From Moraxella caprae DSM 19149 (GTDB lineage Bacteria > Pseudomonadota > Gammaproteobacteria > Pseudomonadales > Moraxellaceae): a stretch of DNA of 64,000 nt. A program made the translations under genes and the position numbers. Below the pieces are notes generated by a model. It saw only the letters and a program-made list of their open reading frames with translations, did not search any database and was not told the DNA's origin. The DNA lies in assembly GCF_000426885.1 (NCBI RefSeq), contig NZ_KE384583.1, positions 55,322 through 119,321 on the forward strand, in the 5' to 3' direction. Shown here piece by piece: positions 26,439 to 35,600 of the stretch (position 1 is the first letter of the stretch; each line of letters starts with the position of its first letter).

Positions 26439-26475
26439 AAACCGCTTAGCCATCAGGTTAGGCGGTTTTTATTTT
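26439..26475 (+). terminator. Intrinsic terminator after ahpC
   Basis: AAACCGCTTAGCC and GGTTAGGCGGTTT pair with two G-T wobbles, followed by a T-rich tail. Confidence 0.75.
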
Positions 26476-26566
26476 ATGACAAAAACATCGGTCAAGTTGG
26501 TGAATGTGTGTTAAAATTGTTGCTCTCCATTTTTAGACATTTTGTTAACAACATTGAGACAATTAT

Positions 26567-27169
26567 ATGAAGCTCTACCGCACCCTATTGGCAGTTGCCG
26601 TTTCTGCCACCCTACTGACCGCTTGTAACAAGACCGAAGCCCCAGCCGAACAGCCTGCCAACACCGCAGAGACCACCCAAACTACCCCTGCTAAGACCAC
26701 CAGTGTCAATTTGGATAACTCACCAAGCATTGCCATGATGAACAAAATCTTGCAAGCGTCCACGCTCATGCATTTGGCACAGACCAATCCTAACATCACC
26801 GACGAGCAAGGGGCTTGTCTGATGTCCAAAGACGGCGAAGCGACCTATCATGAGACCAGCAAGCAGACGCTCGTGGACGCTGTTGGCGTTGAAGGCATCC
26901 AAGAAGCAGATAAATTCTATGAAAGCGAAGTCGGTCAAAAGGCACTAAAATACACCGAACAACAAGAAAAACTGGCTCGTGGCGAGAGCATTGATGGTGA
27001 ACCTATTGTCATGACCGAAGAAGACCAAGCCAAGATGGTAGAGATGAGTCAGAGCGAAGCCAATCAAAAGCTAGAAGCTGCCATACAAGAGAGCATTACC
27101 CCCGAGAAGATGAAAGCACTCATCGAAGACTTTGCCACCAAAGAAAAAGCTCGTTGCAACATCAGCTAA
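26567..27169 (+). CDS. Putative lipoprotein of unknown function
   Basis: 200 residues. Signal peptide with lipobox LLTAC (Cys about residue 20), then a Thr/Ala/Glu-rich flexible stretch (residues about 22-50) and a helical acidic domain (NKILQASTLMHLAQTNP onward, with YHETSKQTLVDAVGVEG and repeated EQ/EE helices). Two further cysteines (GACLMS, KARCNIS) could form a disulfide. It sits between ahpC and ahpF with its own terminator, so a link to peroxide defence is only positional. No family was recognised. Confidence 0.72.
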   Translation: MKLYRTLLAVAVSATLLTACNKTEAPAEQPANTAETTQTTPAKTTSVNLDNSPSIAMMNKILQASTLMHLAQTNPNITDEQGACLMSKDGEATYHETSKQTLVDAVGVEGIQEADKFYESEVGQKALKYTEQQEKLARGESIDGEPIVMTEEDQAKMVEMSQSEANQKLEAAIQESITPEKMKALIEDFATKEKARCNIS

Positions 27170-27184
27170 TTTTGATAAATCACA

Positions 27185-27214
27185 AAAATCGCTCAATATG
27201 TTGGGCGATTTTTT
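27185..27214 (+). terminator. Intrinsic terminator
   Basis: AAATCGCTCAA-TATG-TTGGGCGATT (one G-T pair) with a following T-run ends the lipoprotein gene. Confidence 0.8.
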
Positions 27215-27236
27215 AGCATCAAAAAATTACAGCCAA

Positions 27237-27269
27237 ACAAAAACACAGGTCGTCTGGCCTGTGTTTTTT
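27237..27269 (-). terminator. Intrinsic terminator after the YdcH-like gene
   Basis: AACACAGG (27242-27249) pairs with CCTGTGTT (27258-27265); T-rich on the minus strand. Confidence 0.75.
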
Positions 27270-27290
27270 ATCACTTAAACAAGCGATTGA

Positions 27291-27512
27291 TTATGCTTTG
27301 GTCAAAAGATACTGATAAAGTTCATCTTTTAGAGCCAATTTTTTGCGTTTTAGCCCTTCGATTTCTTCGGCACGGCTGTTGGCGGCAACAGGGTCATTTT
27401 CAAGCTTGGTGATTTCTTCGTCAAGCTCGTTATGCTCATCAAACAGCTTAACAAAGTGCAAATCATTTTCGGTTTTTAGTTTGGTGATGAGTTCACGGTA
27501 TTCTGGGAACAT
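27291..27512 (-). CDS. YdcH/DUF465 family small protein
   Basis: 73 residues, predicted as a helical hairpin: MFPEYRELITKLKTEND, FDEHNELDEEITKLE, then a basic GLKRKKLALKDELYQYL. This matches the YdcH/DUF465 pattern (HxxFxxLFxxHxxLDxxI). Family function unknown. It sits on the opposite strand between ahpC and ahpF, with its own terminator; AGGAGAAT lies before the ATG. Confidence 0.85.
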   Translation of the reverse strand: MFPEYRELITKLKTENDLHFVKLFDEHNELDEEITKLENDPVAANSRAEEIEGLKRKKLALKDELYQYLLTKA

Positions 27513-27775
27513 GAAAATTCTCCTAATTTATCAATGGGTTAGTAATATTCCAATAGCTGATTTGATGGCAACTTACCCACCAAATCCACTTATTTGGCAT
27601 GGCTTTATCTTAGCAAGAATTGACGGTATAAGCAAGCAAAATTATGGCTTTTTATGGCTTTTTGCAATTAATTGACTTTGATAAATATTGTCTTAAAAAC
27701 ATTTAATTTCATCAATGGTAAAAAATCCCTTATAATATAGTCAAGTTTATTGACCATGATACAATAAGGCTCCCT

Positions 27776-29332
27776 ATGCTAGACAAATCTTTACTTGATG
27801 CCATCAAGACTTACAGCACCAACATGACTCGCCCCATTGCCATGATTTTGGGACAAGGCGACCATGCCAAACGTGCCGAGCTTGTGGACTTTTTGGAGCA
27901 AATCGCAAGCTGTTCAGACAAAATCGGCTTTGATAAAACCGTTGTGGACACCGACCTGTCGCCCATGAGCTTTAAGATTACCACCGACAACCGTGATACG
28001 GGAATTGTGTTTAGTGGCATCCCCGGCGGTCATGAGTTCACGTCCCTGCTACTTGCGATTTTGCACGCAGGCGGTCATACCATGAAGCTAGACGAAGGCA
28101 TTCAAGAGCTTGTTAAACGCATTCAAAAACCACTTAAATTTCAAACCTTTGTCTCGCTATCGTGCCACAACTGCCCTGATGTCGTGCAAGCGTTAAACCA
28201 ATTTGCCATCTTAAATGACGGCATTGAAAACGAGATGATTGACGGTGGTGTATTCCCCGAGCTTGTCGAAGCCAACAACATTCAAGGCGTGCCTGCGGTA
28301 TTTTTAAACGGCAAGCCATTTTTAAACGGTAAAGTCGATACCGCCCGTATCATTGACAAACTACAAGCCGAGTACCCCGACTTACTTGCCGAAGGTCAAA
28401 GCGAAGAGCTAGAAACCCAAGACGTAACCGTCATCGGTGGTGGACCTGCGGGCAGTGCGGCGGCGATTTATACCGCTCGCAAGGGACTTCGTGTGGCACT
28501 CGTTGCCGACCGTATTGGCGGGCAAGTCAAGGATACCCAAGACATTGAGAACTTAATCTCAATCCCACTCACCAACGGCAACACCCTAGCAAGCAACCTT
28601 GCCACACATATTAAAGAATACAACATCACGGTCAAAGAACACGTGAGCGTGTCGTCTATCGAAGAAGTCAAAGGCGGTTATCAAGTTACCCTAAACACAG
28701 GGGCAAGTTGGACTTCACGCACGCTCATCATTGCCACAGGAGCCAAATGGCGTAAACTTGGTGTCAAAGGCGAAGATGAAAACATCGGCAACGGCGTGGC
28801 GTATTGCCCACACTGCGATGGCCCCTTCTTTAAGGGCAAGCCTGTGGCGGTCATTGGGGGCGGTAACTCAGGCGTGGAAGCGGCGTTGGACTTGGCGGGT
28901 ATCGTTGCTCACGTTACCGTGTTAGAGTTTGGCGATAAACTACGTGCCGACCAAGTCCTGATTGACAAAGCGAGTGCCAAAGACAACATCACAATCATCA
29001 AAAACGCCACCACGCAGGAAATCACGGCAAATGGCGGTAAAGTAGATGGTCTTATCTATCAAGACCGAGTGTCGGGCGAGAATGTAACTTTGCCACTATC
29101 GGCGGTATTTGTGCAAATCGGACTGGTGCCAAACTCTGATGTCGTCAAGGGCTTGGTCGATGTTACCGTTCATGGCGAGATTGAGATTGATGTCAAATGT
29201 TGCACGAGCAAAGCAGGCGTGTTTGCTTGTGGGGACGTAACCACCGTGCCTTATAAGCAAATCAACATTGCCATGGGCGAAGGCTCAAAGGCAGGGCTGT
29301 CGGCATTTGAGTATCTCATGATGAATTCTTGA
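27776..29332 (+). CDS. ahpF: Alkyl hydroperoxide reductase subunit F
   Basis: NADH/NADPH-dependent flavoprotein disulfide reductase that reduces AhpC. 518 residues, the usual length. N-terminal double-thioredoxin domain with SCHNCPD (about residues 126-132), FAD-binding GGGPAGSAAAIYTARKG (about residue 221), the active disulfide in CPHCDGP (about residues 344-347), NAD(P)-binding GGGNSGVEAALDLAG, and the C-terminal FAD signature ACGDVT. A TATAAT hexamer at 27731-27736 may be its -10. It is separated from ahpC by about 1.4 kb. Confidence 0.96.
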   Translation: MLDKSLLDAIKTYSTNMTRPIAMILGQGDHAKRAELVDFLEQIASCSDKIGFDKTVVDTDLSPMSFKITTDNRDTGIVFSGIPGGHEFTSLLLAILHAGGHTMKLDEGIQELVKRIQKPLKFQTFVSLSCHNCPDVVQALNQFAILNDGIENEMIDGGVFPELVEANNIQGVPAVFLNGKPFLNGKVDTARIIDKLQAEYPDLLAEGQSEELETQDVTVIGGGPAGSAAAIYTARKGLRVALVADRIGGQVKDTQDIENLISIPLTNGNTLASNLATHIKEYNITVKEHVSVSSIEEVKGGYQVTLNTGASWTSRTLIIATGAKWRKLGVKGEDENIGNGVAYCPHCDGPFFKGKPVAVIGGGNSGVEAALDLAGIVAHVTVLEFGDKLRADQVLIDKASAKDNITIIKNATTQEITANGGKVDGLIYQDRVSGENVTLPLSAVFVQIGLVPNSDVVKGLVDVTVHGEIEIDVKCCTSKAGVFACGDVTTVPYKQINIAMGEGSKAGLSAFEYLMMNS

Positions 29333-29345
29333 TTTTTTAAGCAAT

Positions 29346-29378
29346 AAAAACACGCTCCGAGTTTGGGGCGTGTTTTTT
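29346..29378 (+). terminator. Intrinsic terminator after ahpF
   Basis: AACACGCTCC and GGGGCGTGTT pair (one wobble) and a T-run follows. Confidence 0.75.
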
Positions 29379-29450
29379 GTGATTGGGATATTCCTGCCCT
29401 TTATAACACAATTTACATTTTAGAGCGTTTAAAGAAAATGATGCTTTTGC

Positions 29451-29540
29451 ATGAAAAATGGCCATCCGACCACTTAATTTAAAAAAAGTTAAGCTAAAAT
29501 TCTTAAAATTTACATGACTAAGTGGTCGGACTGTTTTTCA
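29451..29540. repeat. Short inverted-repeat element after ahpF
   Basis: TCCGACCACTTA (29465-29476) and TAAGTGGTCGGA (29519-29530) are perfect 12-bp inverted repeats. The similarity extends outwards (ATGAAAAA on one side, TTTTTCAT on the other). The left side reads TTTTGCATGAAAAATGGC, matching a block inside the family 1 miniature elements. It ends exactly at the stop of the next gene (29541). Confidence 0.55.
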
Positions 29541-30191
29541 TCATAACCCCTGCAAATCTGGGCGTACTGCGTGGGTTATCTCATCAGTCAGATAACCTTG
29601 CACCGTACAAGCAAGGGCGACTTTGTCCTGATACTCTTCGACAAATAACACCTTTTCTGCCGAACCTTTGACAGGGGCGGTGCCACCTACGGCATTGTCG
29701 TTAATTGTCCAGTGGGTTGATTGGTTAACATCATCAATAATCCATGTCTTACCTGCCCAATGTCCATCACTTTGGGCGGTCAGGTGTAATTGTGGTAGTC
29801 TTTTGGCAAGCTCAGCAGGGCGAGTTGTGCTATGCAAACCCCAATAATAGACATCAATGGTATTCAACGGCAATGCTGTATGCTCTTGATAAAACCCTGT
29901 AAACGCCACACCATTGACCATCATGGGTCGTTTAAAGGTAATGCGGTTGTTTTTGGGGTCGCCACTGGTTTTAAAATAGGCAATGCCATTTTTACGCTCA
30001 ATGGGAGCATATTTTTCTAAGGCTCGCTGATTGGCATGAATAAACTCAAATAATGACGCATCGCACACGGCTAATTTTTGTACAAATTGCATTTCAATGC
30101 TTGGCGTGGCTTGGGGTGCTTGGTCAGGACTAGCACCCAATACCGCCAATAACCCCGCCAACGAAAATGATGAAAATTCCATAAATAACAA
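29541..30191 (-). CDS. Exported protein of unknown function
   Basis: 216 residues (213 from the second ATG). N-terminal hydrophobic stretch (FSLAGLLAVLGA, residues about 8-19) reads like a signal peptide, followed by DQAPQATPSIEMQFVQKLAVCDASLFEFI. Later blocks (GVAFTGFYQEHTALPLNTI, GKTWIIDDVNQSTHWTIND) look like a beta-rich periplasmic domain; two cysteines (VCDAS, LACTVQ) may pair. No family was recognised. Its 3' end abuts the inverted-repeat element. Confidence 0.68.
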   Translation of the reverse strand: MLFMEFSSFSLAGLLAVLGASPDQAPQATPSIEMQFVQKLAVCDASLFEFIHANQRALEKYAPIERKNGIAYFKTSGDPKNNRITFKRPMMVNGVAFTGFYQEHTALPLNTIDVYYWGLHSTTRPAELAKRLPQLHLTAQSDGHWAGKTWIIDDVNQSTHWTINDNAVGGTAPVKGSAEKVLFVEEYQDKVALACTVQGYLTDEITHAVRPDLQGL

Positions 30192-30237
30192 CCAAATAAG
30201 AATGATGATTGATTATAACAAAACCACACCCAAAAAC

Positions 30238-30268
30238 AAGCCCCAAACAAATGTTGGGGCTTTTTACC
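30238..30268 (-). terminator. Intrinsic terminator after the cytochrome b561 gene
   Basis: AAGCCCCAA and TTGGGGCTT flank a short loop (30238-30262), with T-rich DNA on both sides. Confidence 0.75.
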
Positions 30269-30282
30269 ATTGCATTAACACT

Positions 30283-30810
30283 TTACTTCATGCGACTTAT
30301 CAAATTATCTTTTATCACAAACTGATGATACAACGCCCCACCAACGTGGGCGATGACCAGAAATACCAACACATAAAACACCGCCCCTGTGTGCAGTCCG
30401 TTCATCACCTTTGCCATCTCTCTGTCAATACCCACCACGCTCGGGAAACTAAACAGCCCAAACACGCCCACGCCACGACCGCCATACATACTCATGAGCA
30501 TACCTGTAATAGGCATGGCAAGCATGGCAACATACAAGCCCAAATGGGTCAGATGGGCCATCGCCGTTTGCCATTTTGGCATGGGCGGGTGCGGTGGGAC
30601 TTTGATGACAAAGCGGTTAATGATACGCAAAACCGTCCAAATAAAAAAGCTCGCCCCGATGGATTTGTGCAGACCGATATACTCATCGCCCATATTAATA
30701 GTCACAAATGCCACGATGATAAGTAACACCCCCATCCAATGAAAAATGCGAGTGGCAAGGCTGTATTTATCGGTGTGGCGTGTCGGCTGGCTCGTGGCTG
30801 GCGTGGTCAT
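30283..30810 (-). CDS. cybB: Cytochrome b561
   Basis: Di-heme inner-membrane cytochrome, family of CybB/YodB-type quinol:superoxide or electron-transfer proteins. 175 residues with four hydrophobic helices. Axial His candidates: RIFHWMGVLL (about residue 24), GLHKSIGASFF (about 48), and NGLHTGAVFYVLVFLVIAHVGGALYHQF (two or more His, about 138-160). Adjacent to the chemosensory cluster only by position. Confidence 0.88.
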   Translation of the reverse strand: MTTPATSQPTRHTDKYSLATRIFHWMGVLLIIVAFVTINMGDEYIGLHKSIGASFFIWTVLRIINRFVIKVPPHPPMPKWQTAMAHLTHLGLYVAMLAMPITGMLMSMYGGRGVGVFGLFSFPSVVGIDREMAKVMNGLHTGAVFYVLVFLVIAHVGGALYHQFVIKDNLISRMK

Positions 30811-30895
30811 GATGCTTCCCCTAAATAAAAAACTTCGTTTTATTATAACGAAGTTTTTGGTAAAAATTATAAGACAAAAGTAGCTTTTTGGTAAA

Positions 30896-31408
30896 TCAGC
30901 TGTCCAAATCCACCAAGCGGTGAGCGATTAAGTCCAAATCAGGCACGACATACATCTCGCCATCTAACATGACCGCTTGGTACAGATAGTTTTCTTGTCT
31001 TTGCTCACGGTTAGGTAGATTAGGAATGGACAGCTGAATGTTAGCAATCTCTTCATCACTTAGAATAATATCTGTCACATCTGAGATACGAACCCTTCTG
31101 GTTGTCAGCTCGCCTGCGGTTTGTAGTGCCAAACGGTGAACGTCCGAGTTACCTTCTAAGATGACGAGCTTGTCCACTTCGATGTCTTTGGGAATCAGAT
31201 GGTACACCGAGACCTCTTGACCTCGCCACAGATATGTCCAGATTCGCTCATGGTATTCGTCCACGCTTATGATAAGGGCGGTTGGCACCAGCCAATCAGG
31301 CTGACCGATGGCAGGAATGGCGGTCACCTCAATGGTACCATGCTCAGCGGTAAGCAAGCTTACAGGTTCAAACTGGTGTTTTTGAATTTTTCTCATAACT
31401 ATTCTCAA
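30896..31408 (-). CDS. chpC: CheW-like chemosensory protein ChpC
   Basis: 170 residues. Divergent CheW-type adaptor: VYHLIPKDIEVDKLVILEG and VHRLALQTAGELTTRRVRISDV resemble the two CheW subdomains of P. aeruginosa ChpC (168 residues). Last gene of the pil-chp cluster, 114 bases after chpB. It would link ChpA to receptors other than PilJ, by analogy. Several hydrophobic-core residues differ from PilI, so the assignment rests on position plus pattern. Confidence 0.75.
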   Translation of the reverse strand: MRIVMRKIQKHQFEPVSLLTAEHGTIEVTAIPAIGQPDWLVPTALIISVDEYHERIWTYLWRGQEVSVYHLIPKDIEVDKLVILEGNSDVHRLALQTAGELTTRRVRISDVTDIILSDEEIANIQLSIPNLPNREQRQENYLYQAVMLDGEMYVVPDLDLIAHRLVDLDS

Positions 31409-31522
31409 TCAATGGTAAATGATGACATCATCTTTAATATTCATCATGCTATTTTGCCAAGAATCATCCATCCGTGATACATTTGGTGGCACGCTTAAAG
31501 CAAATTTAGGCATCTCTGTTTG

Positions 31523-32632
31523 TCATTGTGAACATTTAAGACCCCGAAGCATGTGATTGATGCGTTTGGCAAGTTCCAAAGGTGTCCCAAAAAATTGGCA
31601 AAATCCTGAATCAATCATCGCTTGGGGCTGGCTAGGACAACCACTACTCTCAGGGCTTTGAGCCCACAGATGGCTTTTGTTTTGGGCAATTTGGGCAAGA
31701 TAGGCAGAACCATCATCACCCATGCCAGAGAATATGATGCCAATAAGTTCACTGCCATACACGTCGCTGGTGTTTTTAAGGAGCTGACTGATGTTTGGCT
31801 GATATTCACCCTCCCACGGCTTATCGAGTAAAATCACTCGCCCTTCACTGTCACAGACGATTTGTTGCTCAATCGGGGCAATCAAGCAAGTCCCCGTTTG
31901 TAATCGCTGACTGATGCCAATTACCCGACATCGCCAGTCATTATTGCGAGTGAGTATCTTTGGCAGACCATGAATCATCTCTTTATCAAAATGATGAGCA
32001 ATTAAAACAGCAAGCGGCAACTCAGGGGAGATGTTATCCAAAAATACCTTCAAAGCATCAGGTCCGCCCATCGATGCTCCCAAAAATAGCACGTATCTCC
32101 AAGGGCGTACAGACACATGGGAGATGGCCGTGGATTTTTTATCCGTAGTCTTTATCGTGGGCATGCCAAGCGAGTTACAAAGACGGCGTAGCAGTGAACG
32201 TTGCCATTTTTTATAACTCTCATCATGCTTTGGATTGGGAGCCTCTTGAAAACCCACCAACATCAGGCGTGGCTTATGACCATCAATGAGTACCTGCAAC
32301 CCATCCAATAAAGGTGGCTCCACTAGCCACACCATCGCTTTGGGCAATTTTGACTGTATCATCACATCAAGCTGTTCGGTGCTAAAACAGCCAATAACGT
32401 CAAAGCCTGCCTCACGCAAACCATCATCAAAAGCAAGTCGCTGACTGCGTTGGTCACTTATCACAATGACCTTAATATCCTTAATCTGCTCGTCAGATGG
32501 CATGATTTGATGGGTGCAAATATCATCAACATCCGAGTGCTGAAAAGTAGGGCTAACACCAATCTTGCTTTGCCAGTACCGTGCCGCCACACTCAAAGGT
32601 CTTTGTTTCGACACATCTTTGTTAGATTCCAT
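31523..32632 (-). CDS. chpB: Chemosensory protein-glutamate methylesterase ChpB
   Basis: CheB-type enzyme that removes methyl groups from the PilJ receptor, opposing PilK. 369 residues. N-terminal receiver-like domain (residues about 50-150) lacks the usual phosphoacceptor motif (AMVWLVEPPLLDG). The C-terminal methylesterase has GASMGGPDAL (Ser about 187), IAHHFDKEM (His about 214) and SGMGDDGS (Asp about 305). It sits 30 bases after chpA. The degenerate receiver suggests control other than phosphorylation. Confidence 0.88.
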   Translation of the reverse strand: MESNKDVSKQRPLSVAARYWQSKIGVSPTFQHSDVDDICTHQIMPSDEQIKDIKVIVISDQRSQRLAFDDGLREAGFDVIGCFSTEQLDVMIQSKLPKAMVWLVEPPLLDGLQVLIDGHKPRLMLVGFQEAPNPKHDESYKKWQRSLLRRLCNSLGMPTIKTTDKKSTAISHVSVRPWRYVLFLGASMGGPDALKVFLDNISPELPLAVLIAHHFDKEMIHGLPKILTRNNDWRCRVIGISQRLQTGTCLIAPIEQQIVCDSEGRVILLDKPWEGEYQPNISQLLKNTSDVYGSELIGIIFSGMGDDGSAYLAQIAQNKSHLWAQSPESSGCPSQPQAMIDSGFCQFFGTPLELAKRINHMLRGLKCSQ

Positions 32633-32662
32633 CGCCCACCATCATCTTTCATGAACGAACCG

Positions 32663-35600
32663 CTAAATGTTTAGCAGTTTGCCAATACGTTCCAAAAGCT
32701 CCACTTCTTGGAACGGCTTACCCATGTAGTCATTAACACCAATCTCGAAGGCACGGTCTCGATGCTTTTCGCCCGTTCGCGATGTAATCATGATGATTGG
32801 TAGGTGACTCAAACGGGGACTGTGACGCACCTGAGTTGCGACCTCAAAACCATCCATGCGTGGCATCTCAATGTCAAGTAGCATCAAATCGGGAATATTG
32901 TCTTGTAAAATCTCAATGGCATCAACGCCATCTTTGGCAACGATAACCTCAAAACCTTGACGTTCTAAGAAACGAGATGTGACCTTGCGTACTGTCACAG
33001 AATCGTCTACCACCATGATGAGGTGACGACGACTGACGACAGGTTCCACCTCTTTGTTTTCTCGTTTCGCCTGAGCGGTACGCATGAGTGCCAACAGATC
33101 AAGGATGAGCATGACCGAGCCATCACCCATGATGGTTGCTGCCGAGATTCCCGATAGGTTAGAAAGCTGACGACCTAATGGCTTGACCACAATCTCAATA
33201 CGAGAACCCACAATCTCATCCACCTGCAAAGCAAGGGCTTGCCCTGTCTGAGTTTTGATGATAATCACAGGCAAACTCACTCCTGAGACAATCTCATTAA
33301 AATAATTGCCTGTTAAGATTTCATTAAGATAACGCAAACGATAGTTTTTGTTATCAATCTTGATGGTGTTATTGCCCGATTGATGATAGGTTAATAGTTC
33401 TGTGGCATTCATCTGCACCACACGCTCAATCTGCACCAGCGGGATGGCGTATTGGCGGTCAGCCACACGCACAATCAGTGCATCTGACACAGATACAGTC
33501 AATGGCACACGGATGATAAAACGAGAGCCCCTACCAAACTCCGACTCCACCGATACCGAACCACCCAATTGACGAATCTCTGTACGCACCACATCCATAC
33601 CCACGCCACGACCTGAGATTTGGGTTACTTTGTTTGTGGTGGACAGACCTGCATTAAAGATATACTGCATGATGTCGTTATCAGCAAGCTGTTCGTCGGG
33701 GTGAATCAATCCTTGACTGATGGCCTTATTACGTACCGCATCTACATTCACGCCTGCCCCATCATCAGATAGCAAGATAACCATCTCACCCCCTTCACGT
33801 AGCACCTCTAACGTGATATGACCTGTTAATGGTTTGCCAAGCTCACTACGCTTAGCAGGCATTTCAACACCATGATCAACAGCATTACGAAGCATGTGTT
33901 CTAGCGGTGATGTAATGCGGTCAAGAATACTTCTATCCATCTCATCATCAGCATTAATCACCGTCAGCTCTACGTTCTTGCCAAGCTCGCTTGCGGTTTG
34001 ACGCACAATGCGTTGGAGGCGTGGGGTCAGTCGTGAAAATGGCACCATCCGTGAATTCATCAGACTGTCCTGCAAGTCTGCTTGGGTACGTGATAATTGT
34101 AACAACAAGTTTTCACCATCACGGGTTTTGTCTAGCATGGTCGCTTTAATGTCTAGCAAGTCTGATGCTGACTCCGAGAGTGATTTGGACAACTGGTTAA
34201 GTGACGAATACTGGTCCATCTCCAAGGGGTCAAAATCTTCATCAAACGTACCATCATCAATCTGTGCCAGAATCTGCTCTTCTAGTTCAATATCCATGCG
34301 ACGTAGCTGGTCAAACAGACGCTGAACCGTAACCCCCATCTCCTCGATACTGCCTGTGATACTAGCAAGGTTCATGTCAATACGAGCACGGTTAATCGCC
34401 GCCTCGCCTGACAAGTTAATCATGCGTTCAAGCAGTGGGGCTGAGATACGAATCATCTCATTGTTACTGCTACTGTCCACACTTTCTCCAAACACACCTT
34501 TCATGGGTGGCATGCGGCTGATATCACGGGTATTTTTTGATTCTGCCAAGAAGGCTTGATATTCACTGATGAAATCAATTTCATTCTCAAGCGACACCAC
34601 AGGCACTTCGTTTAGGTCATCGGGGTTTTTGATGAAACAGTGCAAAGCATCTACTAACGGCGTAGGGCGAGGTGGGTTGTAGTTATGTTCTAGTAGCCCA
34701 ACCGCTGATGTGATCCAATCATGACATGCAAAGAGTAGATTTGCCACCATACGTGTTGCAGGCAGACGGCGGTTACCCAAGCCCTCATAGACCGTTTCCA
34801 TCTCGTGAGCGAGGTCAGCCACACCATTGGCAGAGACCATTCTTGCTCCACCTTTGATGGTGTGTAGCTTACGTTGCAATGCTTGCAAACTTGCCACGTC
34901 CGATGTGTTATTACGAAATGCCGCAAAGTTCTCACTACTGCTCTCAGCAAGCTCTTTAGTTTCTTCTAAGAATACACCCAAGATGTCTTTGTCAGGCAAG
35001 TTGCCCTGCCAAGAGTCTTTAATAAAACTTTGGTATCTGGCTTCTTCATCAAGCTCAGGTGTAGCAGGTTGGGCAGATGCACTCTCTTCTTTTTTGGCAT
35101 CAAGCACAGGAATGGCAATCACAGCCCCCTCTGGCACTTCTCCTGCGGATAAATAAGCCTGTAAATCAGCAATGGTGTTATCTGCAAAGAAAGACTGCTT
35201 GGTATTTTTAACCGCATCTAGCTGCAAGGATAATACATCCTGCACACGTTGCATGGTGCGAACCCACGGGTCGGTGACGGTCATTTGTTTATTGGTAAAG
35301 CGTTCGTATACACTCTCTGCTTCGTGAGTTAGATCGCCAATACTGCTAATACCTGCCAGTCTCGCTCCACCTTTTATGGTGTGCAAATGTCTTTGCAGGG
35401 TTTTTAGATGGTCAAGATTTTCCTTATCATCTCGCCATTGACCGAAAACTTCAGTTACCTCAGCATCAAGCTCCAACGCCTCATCTAAAAAGATCTCCAA
35501 CAGCTCATCATCTGTGGCAATCATCTCTAAACGAATAGGTGCTTGAGAATCAGACTGTGATACTCCCTTATCAATTGATGCCTTAGATGAATCGGCATCC

